Shown in pieces: positions 9,129-17,682 of a stretch of DNA of 40,298 nucleotides (position 1 is its first letter; every line of letters begins with the position of its first letter). The stretch covers positions 1 through 40,298 of the forward strand of contig JAEUNO010000039.1 in NCBI GenBank assembly GCA_016791045.1, given 5' to 3'. Both the position numbers and the translations under genes were made by a program. The stretch is from Methyloversatilis sp. (GTDB lineage: Bacteria; Pseudomonadota; Gammaproteobacteria; Burkholderiales; Rhodocyclaceae). The notes under the pieces are model-generated. The model did not search any database and was not told the DNA's origin. It was given only the letters and a program-made list of their open reading frames with translations.

Positions 9129-9250
9129 GCGGCGGAGCAGGGCGTGCGCCGAAGGGGCGCTTTGACAGATAATCGCTGCTTTTTGCCACCCCGCGAGCCC
9201 GTGGTGGTCATTTGGAGTCATTCTGAATTGAGTCTTTCGAATCGCCTCCG

Positions 9251-11398
9251 ATGCGCCTTGATGCCATGTCCGTTGCCGAGGAGCGCCCCCAATTGAGGCG
9301 GTTCTGCACGCGCTGGCAGCTTGTCCCGCTCGTCTGTGGTGTCGTCCTGTCGGCGCAGCCTGCTGTGGCGGCCGACGAGCCCGAGGCGCCGCACCTCGAT
9401 GATCTGCCGGTCGTGCTGTCGATGACCCGCATGCCGCAGCGCATCGACGATGCGCCGGGTGCGGTCACGCTGATCACGCGCGAGGACATCGAACGTCTCG
9501 GCTATCGCCGTCTGACCCAGGTACTGCGCCTCGTACCCGGCATGAACGTGATGAGCGACACCGGGCACTCGCCGGCGGTGTTCTATCACGGCCTGGGTTC
9601 GCTGAATCCGAACCGCATGCAGGTGCTGATCGATGGCCGGTCGGTCTACTCACCCTATCTGTTCGGTTACGTGGACTGGGACGCCCTGCCGCTGACGATG
9701 GAAGAGATCGAGCGGATCGAGGTGGTCCGTGGCTCGAATGCCACCACCTATGGTTCGAACGCCGTGGCGGGCGTGGTCAACATCGTCACGCGCAGCAGCC
9801 AGGACGGTCCGCGTTCCAGCATTTCGGTCAGCCGCGGCAATCGCGATGTGGCCGATGCGTCGATGCGTCTGCGGCACAGCTTCGGGCCGCTGAGCATCGC
9901 GCTCAACGCCCGCACCATGGGCGACGCCGGTTTCGACGATCGCTACGATGACGCGCGGCTGAATTCGATGACCTTCCGCGCCGACCTGACGCTCAACAGC
10001 TCGGACGAAATCAGCCTGACCGCCGGCCAGAACAAGAGTCGCCGCGAGCTGGGTTATCCATACGGCGTGACCGGCAACAGCGCGAACGAGAACGGCTTCC
10101 GCGAATCGCGTACCGACAACCGTTTCATGCACCTGCGCTTCCGGCGGCTGGTGTCGACCGACAACGAATGGTCGGTGAGCTACTACCGCAATGAGGACCG
10201 CGGGCGCGAGGAGTGGTTCGGCGAAGCGGCCGACGTGGTGAACCAGGGGCTCATCGATGCCGGCTTTCCGTTTTTTTCCATCGGCCCGCTGCCGCTGCCC
10301 ATCGACTACAACCGCTCGGCGACCCGGCAGAACATCGATTTCCAGCACAGCTTCGTTCCGGCGCCGGACTGGCGGGTTGCCTGGGGCGCCGAACTGCGCC
10401 ACGAAGAGTTGAAGTCGGATCGCATGTTCTTCCTGACCGGCCGCGAATCCGACGGCTTCGTGCGCGTGTCGGCGAATGTCGAATGGCGGCCGAGCGAACG
10501 CTGGACCCTGAACGCAGGCAACATGATCGAGCGGTTCCGCGATCGCAGCCCGCAAGCCTCGCCGCGCCTGTTCGCGACCTGGCATGCGACGCCCAGCCAT
10601 GCCCTCAAGGCCGGTGTCAGCCGCGCCTACCGTCATCCCGCGTTGATCGAAACGCGGGGTGACTCCCGTTTCATCTATCCGGAAGTGGCGGCCGCACTGA
10701 CCGCACTCGACCCGGTGGCGGGACCGCTGCTGGCGGCCGGCTTCCAGCAGGGGCGGTCGCGGCGCACCTTCGTCGGCACGCCCTCGCTGCAGCCGGAACG
10801 GCTGGATTCCGTCGAATTCGGCTATGTCGGCCAGTTCGGCCCCTCGACGCTCGAAGTGCGTGCCTTTCACGAGCGATTCAACCACCTCGTCACCGAAGCG
10901 CGCTATCGCGACAACGACTACCTTGAAACCGGCGTGACCTTCATCGAGGGCGACGCGGTCACCATACAGGGGATCGAATATCAATATCGCTATCGCGGCA
11001 ACGGGCGCGAAATCTGGTTTTCCCAGGCCATTCCGCGCATCCGCTCCGATGCCACCTGCAATCCGCGGCGCGTCTGCTACGGCGACACCGTGCCGTCGTC
11101 GACCTGGTCGCTGACCTGGTTCGAGGCGCTGCCGAGCGACTGGTCGATCTCGGCCACGCTGCATGGCGTCAATTCCGCCCGCTGGTTCAGCGGCAGCGAG
11201 CGGGTCGACAGCTATCAGACGCTGGATGCGCGCATCGCGAAGAAATTCCGCAGCGGCGGCACCTTGTGGGAAGCTGCGTTTGCGGTGACCGACATCGGAC
11301 CCCGTTACGAAACCTTCAACGATGACCAGGGCAGCCGCACCCCCTTCAATGCGGTCGGCCGGCAGGCACGGCTGACGCTGCGTACCAGCTGGCACTGA
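9251..11398 (+). CDS. TonB-dependent outer-membrane receptor
   Basis: This 715-residue receptor has an N-terminal signal sequence (cleavage likely after residue 40, AVA-A), a TonB-box-like stretch DLPVVLSMTR (about 51-60), a plug domain (about 65-175, with APGAVTLITREDIERLGYR and RIEVVRGSNATTYGSNAVAGVVNIVTR) and a 22-strand barrel to the end. Such proteins import siderophores, cobalamin, metals or sugars using TonB energy. Plug and barrel look most like the colicin I/BtuB group; the ligand cannot be told. The start is ATG 9251, with ATG 9266 as an alternative; neither has a strong SD. No cobalamin riboswitch or Fur box is recognisable in the 122 bases upstream. A sensor kinase follows after 75 bases. 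Confidence 0.88.
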   Translation: MRLDAMSVAEERPQLRRFCTRWQLVPLVCGVVLSAQPAVAADEPEAPHLDDLPVVLSMTRMPQRIDDAPGAVTLITREDIERLGYRRLTQVLRLVPGMNVMSDTGHSPAVFYHGLGSLNPNRMQVLIDGRSVYSPYLFGYVDWDALPLTMEEIERIEVVRGSNATTYGSNAVAGVVNIVTRSSQDGPRSSISVSRGNRDVADASMRLRHSFGPLSIALNARTMGDAGFDDRYDDARLNSMTFRADLTLNSSDEISLTAGQNKSRRELGYPYGVTGNSANENGFRESRTDNRFMHLRFRRLVSTDNEWSVSYYRNEDRGREEWFGEAADVVNQGLIDAGFPFFSIGPLPLPIDYNRSATRQNIDFQHSFVPAPDWRVAWGAELRHEELKSDRMFFLTGRESDGFVRVSANVEWRPSERWTLNAGNMIERFRDRSPQASPRLFATWHATPSHALKAGVSRAYRHPALIETRGDSRFIYPEVAAALTALDPVAGPLLAAGFQQGRSRRTFVGTPSLQPERLDSVEFGYVGQFGPSTLEVRAFHERFNHLVTEARYRDNDYLETGVTFIEGDAVTIQGIEYQYRYRGNGREIWFSQAIPRIRSDATCNPRRVCYGDTVPSSTWSLTWFEALPSDWSISATLHGVNSARWFSGSERVDSYQTLDARIAKKFRSGGTLWEAAFAVTDIGPRYETFNDDQGSRTPFNAVGRQARLTLRTSWH

Positions 11399-11473
11399 GC
11401 ACGGGCCCGCAACGGGCTTCGCGTATCATGAGCACGGTAAATTTCCGCGCTCGGCGCGTGTGGGGGACACAGG

Positions 11474-13420
11474 GTGCGGAGTCGTTTCGGACTCGATCGC
11501 CTCGGCTTTCGCAGTCGGGTACTGGTCGCCGCGCTGCTGCCCTCGGTGGCCATTGCGCTCGCACTGGCGGTTCACTTCACCAGTACGCGCATCGACGACA
11601 TCGAGCAGTCGCTGATCGACCGCGCCGCGCTGCTGACCGGCAGCCTCGCGCCGGCTTCCGAATACGGGCTTTTCGTCGGCAATCTCGACATCCTGCAGTC
11701 GCTGGCCGATTCGATGATGCGCGAACGCGGCGTGGACGGCGTACTCATCGTCGATCGCGACCAGCTCGTTCTGGCCCGCGCAGGGCAGATCAGTGACCCG
11801 CCCGTGGAGGTCACACGCGGTCTTGCCCGGACCGCGCGCCTGCAGAGCAGCGATCGCTTCCATCAGTTTGCCGCGCCGGTGTTTTCTGCCCAGGGACCTG
11901 CGGATCTGCTGCTCGACGATCAACTGGCGCCGCCCGGCCCCTTGCGTCTCGGTACCGTGGTGGTTCAGGTGTCGCGTTTCGGCAGTGCGCAGGCGCGGCG
12001 CGAACTGATCACCAGTGCTGTCCTGATCACCGCCGGGGGCCTGCTGCTGGCCGGCCTGTTCGCCCGCTTCCTGTCCGATGGCGTGACCGCACCGGTGCGT
12101 GCGCTGGCCGAAACCGTGCAGCGCATCGAGAAAGGCGACTTTTCGGTGCGGGCGCGCACCGGCGCGCGCGGCATCCTGCAGGTGCTCGAAGACGGCATCA
12201 ACCGCATGGCCGTCGCGCTGCAGACGGCGCGCGCCGGGCTGGAGGAGCGGGTGCACGACGCCACCGCCCAGCTGCAGCAGCAAAAGGAAGTGGCCGAGCA
12301 GGCCAGCCGCGCCAAGACGCAGTTCGTCGACGCGCTGCTGCATGACCTCAGCCAGCCGCTGATGGCCATGGGTCTGGACATCCGCACGCTGAAGCTGCGC
12401 CTGCGCGACGATGAGAGCGCAGGCCTGCTGTCGCGGCTCGAGCGGTCCTCGCTGAAGCTGGAGAACATGCGCGACGTGCTGCTCGATGTGGCGCGGCTGG
12501 AATCGGGTGCCACGCAGCCGCGTCTGACCGACTTTCCGCTCATCCGCGTGTTCGACAGCCTGCGTGTCACCTTCGAGGCGCAGGCCGCGGAGAAGGGGCT
12601 GCGCTTCGAGCTGCATCCGACGCGGGCGTGGTGCCGCTCCGACCCGCTGCTGCTCGAACGCGTGCTGGCCAATCTGGTGTCGAATGCGCTGCGCTACACC
12701 ACGCGCGGCACGGTGTTCGCCGGCGTGCGCATGCTCGACGACGGCCGCCTGCGCATCGAGGTGCGCGACAGCGGTCAGGGCATACCGGCCGACCGCATCG
12801 AAGACGTGTTCGAGGAATTCGTGCGCCTGCCCGGCGCCGACCCGGGCGCGGGCGGGCGGGGCATGGGGCTGGGGCTGACCATCGTGAAGCGTCTGTGCGC
12901 CCTGCTCGGGCATGAAGTGAAGGTGCGTTCGCGCCCCGGGCGCGGATCAACCTTCAGCGTTTCGCTGCCGCGGGTTCGTGCATTGGTGCAGGCGCCGGTG
13001 GCCGAGCCTCTGCACGGACTGGTCCGGCTCGCTGGCTGCCGGGTGGCGCTGATCGACGACGATGCCGCGGTGCTGCAGTCGCTGCAGTCGCTGCTCAGCT
13101 CGGTCGGCATCGATGTGATTGCCGGTACCTCGCCCGATTTCGTGCTGCGTCAGCTCAGGCAGGCCGGCGCACCAGCCTTCATCATCAGCGATTACCAGCT
13201 GGGCGACGGGCTGGACGGACTCAATGCCGTGCTGACGCTGCGGCGCGAACTGGGCGACGACATTCCGGCGCTGGTGATGACCGGGCTGGCTGCCACGCGC
13301 GAACTCGAAATCGAACTGGAAGGACATGGCATCCCGCTGGTCGCCAAACCCGTGCGCCCGATCGTGCTCGACGCAGTGATCGGCGGCATGCTCGACGCGG
13401 CCGATGATCCGGACACCTGA
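11474..13420 (+). CDS. Hybrid sensor histidine kinase with C-terminal receiver
   Basis: This 648-residue membrane kinase has two transmembrane helices (about 16-36 and 177-197) around an extracytoplasmic sensor of about 140 residues, then HAMP (about 197-250), a dimerisation/phosphoacceptor domain with H290 in HDLSQPL, an ATPase domain (NLVSNALRY, DSGQGIP, GRGMGLGLTIVKRL) and a receiver. The receiver has IDDDA and acceptor D573 in SDYQL, ending with VAKPVRP. The start is GTG 11474, six bases after GGGGGA. It is codirectional with the TonB receptor and convergent with the LuxR-type regulator (21 bases between stops), its probable partner. The stimulus is unknown; one that the receptor also handles is an attractive guess. 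Confidence 0.9.
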   Translation: MRSRFGLDRLGFRSRVLVAALLPSVAIALALAVHFTSTRIDDIEQSLIDRAALLTGSLAPASEYGLFVGNLDILQSLADSMMRERGVDGVLIVDRDQLVLARAGQISDPPVEVTRGLARTARLQSSDRFHQFAAPVFSAQGPADLLLDDQLAPPGPLRLGTVVVQVSRFGSAQARRELITSAVLITAGGLLLAGLFARFLSDGVTAPVRALAETVQRIEKGDFSVRARTGARGILQVLEDGINRMAVALQTARAGLEERVHDATAQLQQQKEVAEQASRAKTQFVDALLHDLSQPLMAMGLDIRTLKLRLRDDESAGLLSRLERSSLKLENMRDVLLDVARLESGATQPRLTDFPLIRVFDSLRVTFEAQAAEKGLRFELHPTRAWCRSDPLLLERVLANLVSNALRYTTRGTVFAGVRMLDDGRLRIEVRDSGQGIPADRIEDVFEEFVRLPGADPGAGGRGMGLGLTIVKRLCALLGHEVKVRSRPGRGSTFSVSLPRVRALVQAPVAEPLHGLVRLAGCRVALIDDDAAVLQSLQSLLSSVGIDVIAGTSPDFVLRQLRQAGAPAFIISDYQLGDGLDGLNAVLTLRRELGDDIPALVMTGLAATRELEIELEGHGIPLVAKPVRPIVLDAVIGGMLDAADDPDT

Positions 13421-13441
13421 CGGGCTGCCAGGTCTTCCGGT

Positions 13442-14101
13442 TCAGTCCTTGGCCGGGCGGCGCGGCAGCTTCACGCCCATCTTCGACAGCGCAAACACCG
13501 CCTGCGTCCGGTTGCGGACGTCCAGCAGGCGCAGGATGGCCGAAATGTGCGTCTTGCAGGTGCCGTCGGAAATGCCCAGTTCGCGGCAGATCAGCTTGTT
13601 CGGCAGGCCTTCGATCATCAGCGTCAGCACTTCGATCTGGCGCCGCGTCAGGCCGATGTCGGCGAGATCCTGAATGCTCGGGCGCAGCGGCTGGTCGGCG
13701 CCATGGTCGTCCAGCACCTGCTGCGGCACATAGATGCCGCCCTTCATCACCAGCTGCAGCGCGCTGACCAGGATCGCCGTGTTCGAGCTCTTGGAGATGA
13801 ATCCCATGGCGCCCTGATCGATGGCGCGGGTGATGGTGTCACGGTCGTCCTGGGCCGAAATGACCACCACCGGCACGTCCGGAAACTCCTGGCGCAGGTC
13901 GGTCAGCAGCGAGGTCCCCTCGGCATCCGGCAGATTGAGGTCCAGCAGCACCAGATCGGGGCGCAAACCGCTGCGCAGCATGGACAATGCACGGGAAGCA
14001 AGCAGTGCGCACCGGATGTCCGGCTCGCTGTCTATGCCGGAGAGCACACTGCGCAGCCCCTCCACGATCAGGGGCTGGTCTTCGATGATCATGACCTGCA
14101 T
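13442..14101 (-). CDS. LuxR/NarL-family response regulator
   Basis: This 219-residue regulator has an N-terminal receiver (acidic pocket E7/D8, acceptor D54 in LLDLNLPD, lysine in ISKSSN) and a C-terminal LuxR helix-turn-helix (about 145-210: LTRRQIEVLTLMIEGLPNKLICRELGISDGTCKTHISAILRL is split by family into scaffold, turn and recognition helix). Phosphorylation normally promotes dimerisation and DNA binding. It faces the hybrid kinase tail to tail with 21 bases between stop codons, a common arrangement for cognate partners. The upstream region is shared with the divergent cbiX gene (91 bases). Targets are unknown. Confidence 0.9.
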   Translation of the reverse strand: MQVMIIEDQPLIVEGLRSVLSGIDSEPDIRCALLASRALSMLRSGLRPDLVLLDLNLPDAEGTSLLTDLRQEFPDVPVVVISAQDDRDTITRAIDQGAMGFISKSSNTAILVSALQLVMKGGIYVPQQVLDDHGADQPLRPSIQDLADIGLTRRQIEVLTLMIEGLPNKLICRELGISDGTCKTHISAILRLLDVRNRTQAVFALSKMGVKLPRRPAKD

Positions 14102-14192
14102 GCCAAGTCCCGCCGCAATGAGATGGCGCGAGTGTACCCGGGGCGCATCACCGTTGCTTGACCGTAAGCATATAACTTGAAAGGGAATAACC

Positions 14193-14564
14193 TTGACTCA
14201 CGGCTTGATACTGTTCGGACATGGTTCGCGCGATCCGGAATGGGCCCGCCCGCTGCGCGAGGTGGCGGCGCGCCTGGCCGGTGCGCCGTCGGCGCCGCGC
14301 GTCGAACTCGCCTTTCTCGAATTCCTCGAACCCACGCTCGACCAGGCCTGCGACCGGCTGGTCGCCGAGGGCGTGACGCGCATTGCCGTGGTGCCGATGT
14401 TCATCGCCCAGAGCGGACATGTACGGCGTGACCTGCCGGCTCAGGTCGACGCCGCGCGCGCGCGCCATCCCGCGCTGCATATCGAACTGGCCACTGCGGT
14501 GGGCGAGGATGCGCGGGTGCAGCAGGTGATGGCCGAAGTGGCGCTCGCTGCCCTGACCGGCTGA
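14193..14564 (+). CDS. cbiX: CbiX/SirB-type sirohydrochlorin chelatase, single domain
   Basis: This 123-residue protein inserts Co(II) or Fe(II) into sirohydrochlorin, feeding cobalamin or siroheme synthesis. Both metal-binding histidines are present: H10 in GHGSRDP and H76 in QSGHVRRD. At this length it is the short, homodimeric CbiX form. The start is TTG 14193, seven bases after AAGGGA; no ATG or GTG in frame fits. Siroheme is the cofactor of assimilatory nitrite reductase, and the nitrate-assimilation genes lie 2.3 kb downstream, so an iron chelatase role is possible, but the two regulatory genes in between weaken that link. Metal choice cannot be read from the sequence. Confidence 0.85.
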   Translation: MTHGLILFGHGSRDPEWARPLREVAARLAGAPSAPRVELAFLEFLEPTLDQACDRLVAEGVTRIAVVPMFIAQSGHVRRDLPAQVDAARARHPALHIELATAVGEDARVQQVMAEVALAALTG

Positions 14565-14662
14565 ACGGGTTCAAGACCGGGCGCGGCAGGCCGTTAGCAC
14601 TGCCAGAGGTCGGGTGCCATCAGGTTTGACGGGATTCCGGCCGCAGACTTCCGGAGCCTTGC

Positions 14663-15568
14663 ATGCCCAGCGTGTCAGCGAAAGTACGGGTGCTCGTCGT
14701 CGATGACGAACCCTTCAACCTTGAAATCATCCGGGAATATCTCGACGCCCCCGGATTCGAGCTGACCATGGCTCACGATGGTGTCGAGGCGTGGGCACTG
14801 CTCGAAGATGTCGAGCGCGAATTCGACCTGCTGGTGCTGGACCGCATGATGCCGCGCCTCGACGGCATGGAAGTGCTGCGCCGTGTGCGGCGCACGCCGC
14901 GCCTGCGCGGCATGCCGGTCATCATGCAGACGGCTGCCGCCACACCGGACCAGGTGCGCGAAGGGCTCGAAGCCGGCGCGCGCTACTACCTCACCAAGCC
15001 TTACGAGCCGGACGCGCTGCTCGCCATCGTCAAGTCCGCACTCGACGAGGTGCGCCGCACGCGCGAGATTCAGCTGCAGGTCGACGACATGCGCCGCGCC
15101 ATGTGCATGCTCACCCGGGCCGAGTTCGAATTCGCCACGCTGCAGCAGGCGACCGAGTTGTCGACGCTGGCGTCGCTGGCGGCACCGCAGCCGGAAAACA
15201 TCGTGATGGGCCTGAGCGAACTGCTGATCAACGCGATCGAACATGGCAACCTGGGTATCACGTATGCCGAGAAATCACGCCTGCGCCTGGAAGACCGCTG
15301 GCAGCAGGAGGTCGAACGCCGCCTGCTGTTGCCGCAGAACGCGGGCAAGCGGGCGCGCCTGACGGTCGAACGCTCGGCGACCGAAGTGCGCTTCACGGTC
15401 AGCGACGAGGGCTGCGGCTTCGACTACACGCGCTATCTCGACTTCGATCCGGAGCGCGCCTTCGATCCGAATGGCCGTGGCATCGCCATGGCACGCCAGC
15501 TCTCCTTCAAGCGGCTCGAATACATCGGATCCGGCAACGTGGTCAGCGCAGCGGTGGACGTGCAATGA
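14663..15568 (+). CDS. Response regulator fused to an anti-sigma-type ATPase (HATPase) domain
   Basis: This 301-residue protein has an N-terminal receiver (D14, D15, acceptor D60 in LVLDRMMP, lysine in LTKPYEP), a short helical linker (about 128-165), and a C-terminal GHKL ATPase domain. The latter has an N box ELLINAIEHGN, a G1 box DEGCGFD and a final GRGIAMAR. It has no phosphoacceptor histidine, so it resembles RsbW/SpoIIAB serine kinases or anti-sigma factors, not a histidine kinase. Its stop overlaps the start of the PP2C-type partner (ATGA at 15565-15568). The inferred role is to bind or phosphorylate an STAS anti-sigma antagonist under phosphorelay control; no STAS gene is in the window. 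Confidence 0.85.
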   Translation: MPSVSAKVRVLVVDDEPFNLEIIREYLDAPGFELTMAHDGVEAWALLEDVEREFDLLVLDRMMPRLDGMEVLRRVRRTPRLRGMPVIMQTAAATPDQVREGLEAGARYYLTKPYEPDALLAIVKSALDEVRRTREIQLQVDDMRRAMCMLTRAEFEFATLQQATELSTLASLAAPQPENIVMGLSELLINAIEHGNLGITYAEKSRLRLEDRWQQEVERRLLLPQNAGKRARLTVERSATEVRFTVSDEGCGFDYTRYLDFDPERAFDPNGRGIAMARQLSFKRLEYIGSGNVVSAAVDVQ

Positions 15569-16740
15569 GCCATACGCAAGTCAATGCTGAAGACCTGAGC
15601 TCGCTTGTCGATCAGCCGCCGGTGCGACCGATGACGGTGCTGGTCGTTGACGACACCCTGATCGGCCGCGCAACCGTCAGCGCCCTCGTGCGTCGGCTCG
15701 GCTATCGCTGCATCGAGGCCTCGGACGGCGCTGCTGCGCTGCAGGCCTTTCGCAGCGTGCGCCCCGACATCGTGCTGATGGACGTCGTCATGCCCGGCAT
15801 GGATGGCCTGCAGGCCACGCGCGAACTGCGTCGCCTGTGCGCCGGTACCTGGCTGCCCATCCTGCTGCTGTCTGCGCGTTCCGACGATGAAGACATGATT
15901 GCCGGTCTGGAGGCGGGGGCCGACGATTACCTGAGCAAGCCGATCCGGCGTGCGATCCTCGCGGCCAAGCTGGCGGCCTGCGCGCGTCAGCTGGCACTGC
16001 AGGCCGACATGAACAATTACCGCGCGGAGCAGGAAGCGGAAATCGAGTTCGCGCGCGGCGTCATCGAGCGCCAGGTGAAGGGCAAGGCGGTCGCCGATTC
16101 GCGGGTACGCTTTTCGGTGATCCCCACGACACTGTTCTCCGGCGACATCGTTGCCGTGTCGCGCTCGCACTCCGGTGCGCTGTACGCGCTGCTGGCCGAT
16201 GCCACCGGCCACGGGCTGGCGGCGGCGATCAGTGTGCTGCCGGTGCTGCAGGTCTTTTTCGGCATGGCAGCCAAGAACCTGTCGCTCGGCCTGATGGCCG
16301 GCGAAATCAACCGCCACCTGATGTCCTCGCTTCCGGTCGGCCGCTTCGTGGCGGCCAGCATCGTCAGACTGGGCGACGGTTTCGGCGAGCTGTGGGTCGG
16401 CGGTACGCCGGAGGTCCTGTGGCTTGACAAGCAGGGTGTGGTGAAGGAGCGATTCGCGTCGGCCAATCTGCCACTGGGCATTGATGCCGATGACCCGGTC
16501 AATGTCCCGCCGCGCCATTTCCGCTGGACGCCGGGCGATCAGCTCGTGCTGTATTCGGATGGCCTGCTCGAGGCGCAGTCACCGGGCGGCGAAGCGTTCG
16601 GCAGCCCTCGCCTCGAAGCGGTTTTGAAGGATGCCCTGCCCACGCAACGCCACGATGCGGTGCGCAAGGCGCTCGACATGCATCTGGACGGGGCATCGGC
16701 GCACGACGATGTGTCCCTGATGGTGATCAATCTCGAATGA
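15565..16740 (+). CDS. Response regulator with PP2C/SpoIIE-type serine phosphatase output
   Basis: This 391-residue protein has a receiver (about 24-140, D29/D30, acceptor D73 in VLMDVVMPG, lysine in LSKPIRR), a helical linker, and a C-terminal SpoIIE/PP2C phosphatase (about 190-390). Metal-binding aspartates sit in the blocks LLADATGHG, YSDGLLEA and DDVSLMV. Homologues such as RsbU and RssB-type phosphatases dephosphorylate STAS anti-sigma antagonists. ATG 15565 overlaps the stop of the upstream ATPase-domain gene, so the two are made together and probably act on the same partner in opposite directions. The in-frame open stretch upstream of 15565 overlaps that gene and is not expected to be translated. 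Confidence 0.88.
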   Translation: MSHTQVNAEDLSSLVDQPPVRPMTVLVVDDTLIGRATVSALVRRLGYRCIEASDGAAALQAFRSVRPDIVLMDVVMPGMDGLQATRELRRLCAGTWLPILLLSARSDDEDMIAGLEAGADDYLSKPIRRAILAAKLAACARQLALQADMNNYRAEQEAEIEFARGVIERQVKGKAVADSRVRFSVIPTTLFSGDIVAVSRSHSGALYALLADATGHGLAAAISVLPVLQVFFGMAAKNLSLGLMAGEINRHLMSSLPVGRFVAASIVRLGDGFGELWVGGTPEVLWLDKQGVVKERFASANLPLGIDADDPVNVPPRHFRWTPGDQLVLYSDGLLEAQSPGGEAFGSPRLEAVLKDALPTQRHDAVRKALDMHLDGASAHDDVSLMVINLE

Positions 16741-16802
16741 AACCCGCGCCGAATGGCGCGCGCACATCGACAGGGCTGACCGTGTCTGCGGTTCCGACGC
16801 GT

Positions 16803-16818
16803 TGGCACAGCGATTGCA
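16803..16818 (+). promoter_or_regulatory. Sigma-54 (-24/-12) promoter of nasT
   Basis: TGGCAC (16803-16808), five bases, then TTGCA (16814-16818): GG at 16804-16805 and GC at 16816-16817 are exactly ten bases apart, the defining RpoN spacing. Transcription would begin near 16829, giving a leader of about 25 bases before the nasT ATG. No clean NtrC site is visible nearby. Confidence 0.8.
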
Positions 16819-16853
16819 TGCGCTTGCGGACAATGATTTCCGATCGTCGCGCA

Positions 16854-17435
16854 ATGGCTGTCCTCAATGTTCTGGTGGTCGATGAATCGCGCAAGCGGGC
16901 AGCGGAAATCTGTGCCGGGCTGGCCTGCGCCGGCTATCAGGTCGCCGCCGTGCTGTCGAGCGCCTACGACCTGCACCTCAGGGTCGAGGAGCTCAAACCC
17001 GACGTCATCCTGATCCAGACCGACTCGCCCTCGCGCGACACGCTGGAGCACATGGCCGCGATGGACCGCGAAATGCCGCGGCCGGTCATCGTGTTCGCCA
17101 ACGAATCCGACAGCAAGACCATCCGCCGGGCCATGAAGGCCGGCGTGTCGGCCTATGTGGTCGACGGGCTGGAAGCCAAGCGCATCAAGCCCATCATCGA
17201 TGTGGCCCTGGCGCAGTTCGAGGAACACCAGGAACTGCGGCGCGCGCGCGACGAGGCGCGGCAGAAGCTGTCCGACCGCATCACGATCGACCGCGCCAAG
17301 GGCGTGCTGATGAAGCTGCGCGGCATCGAGGAAGATGCCGCTTACCACACGCTGCGCAAGCTGGCGATGGAGCGCGGCAAGACCATTGCCGCCGTGTCCG
17401 AAGACCTGCTGGCGACCGCCCGCCTGCTCGGCTGA
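16854..17435 (+). CDS. nasT: NasT-like ANTAR-domain transcription antiterminator
   Basis: This 193-residue RNA-binding regulator has a pseudo-receiver (about 1-120), a coiled-coil (about 122-140) and a C-terminal ANTAR domain (about 142-193: IDRAKGVLMKLRGI, then AYHTLRKLAMERGKTIAAVSEDLL). ANTAR proteins bind paired hexaloop hairpins in leader RNA and prevent termination. At the receiver acceptor position there is Q55 (LIQTD) instead of Asp, so it is not phosphorylated there. NasT is normally held by the nitrate sensor NasS, which is not in the window. The start ATG 16854 fits the sigma-54 promoter; ATG 16833 would lie at about +5 of the transcript. The likely target is the nrtA leader 250 bases downstream. 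Confidence 0.87.
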   Translation: MAVLNVLVVDESRKRAAEICAGLACAGYQVAAVLSSAYDLHLRVEELKPDVILIQTDSPSRDTLEHMAAMDREMPRPVIVFANESDSKTIRRAMKAGVSAYVVDGLEAKRIKPIIDVALAQFEEHQELRRARDEARQKLSDRITIDRAKGVLMKLRGIEEDAAYHTLRKLAMERGKTIAAVSEDLLATARLLG

Positions 17436-17549
17436 CGCGACGCCGGTCGCATCCGCCCCTACACCTGCCGTCGGCGGCATCCTGTTCCGAATGCACGCTG
17501 CGCCGATGGCCATCACGGCTGTTCGTCATGGTGCGCGACCTCGGGCTGT

Positions 17550-17566
17550 TGCACCGCACAAGTGCA
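17550..17566 (+). promoter_or_regulatory. NtrC-type activator binding site
   Basis: TGCAC-N7-GTGCA is a perfect 5-bp inverted repeat with the 17-bp geometry of the classical NtrC box. Its centre (17558) is about 120 bases upstream of the predicted nrtA start site, where sigma-54 activators usually bind. A second right-half-like TGGTGC is at 17529-17534 but lacks its left half. Confidence 0.65.
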
Positions 17567-17651
17567 GCCGGGTGACGAAGCGTGCGCAAACCTGGCCGAT
17601 CCCTGAATAAAAACCTTTCTGAAACAGGGTGATGCCAATGGTTCGGTGCCC

Positions 17652-17667
17652 TGGCACGCCGCGTGCT
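17652..17667 (+). promoter_or_regulatory. Sigma-54 (-24/-12) promoter of nrtABD
   Basis: TGGCACG (17652-17658), four bases, then GTGCT (17663-17667): GG at 17653-17654 and GC at 17665-17666 are ten bases apart. The -24 element is perfect; the -12 element has G for the first T. The start would be near 17678, leaving a 144-base leader before nrtA. Confidence 0.78.
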
Positions 17668-17682
17668 AACAGCTGATCAAGG

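Noticed and set aside
9129-9250. Cobalamin riboswitch or Fur box before the TonB receptor
   Set aside because: The gap is too short for a cobalamin riboswitch and I see no B12-box or Fur-like 19-mer; TTGACA at 9162-9167 has no matching -10.
16698-16714. NtrC site upstream of nasT
   Set aside because: GCAC and GTGT half-sites at about the right distance are imperfect, have N6 instead of N7 spacing and lie in coding sequence.
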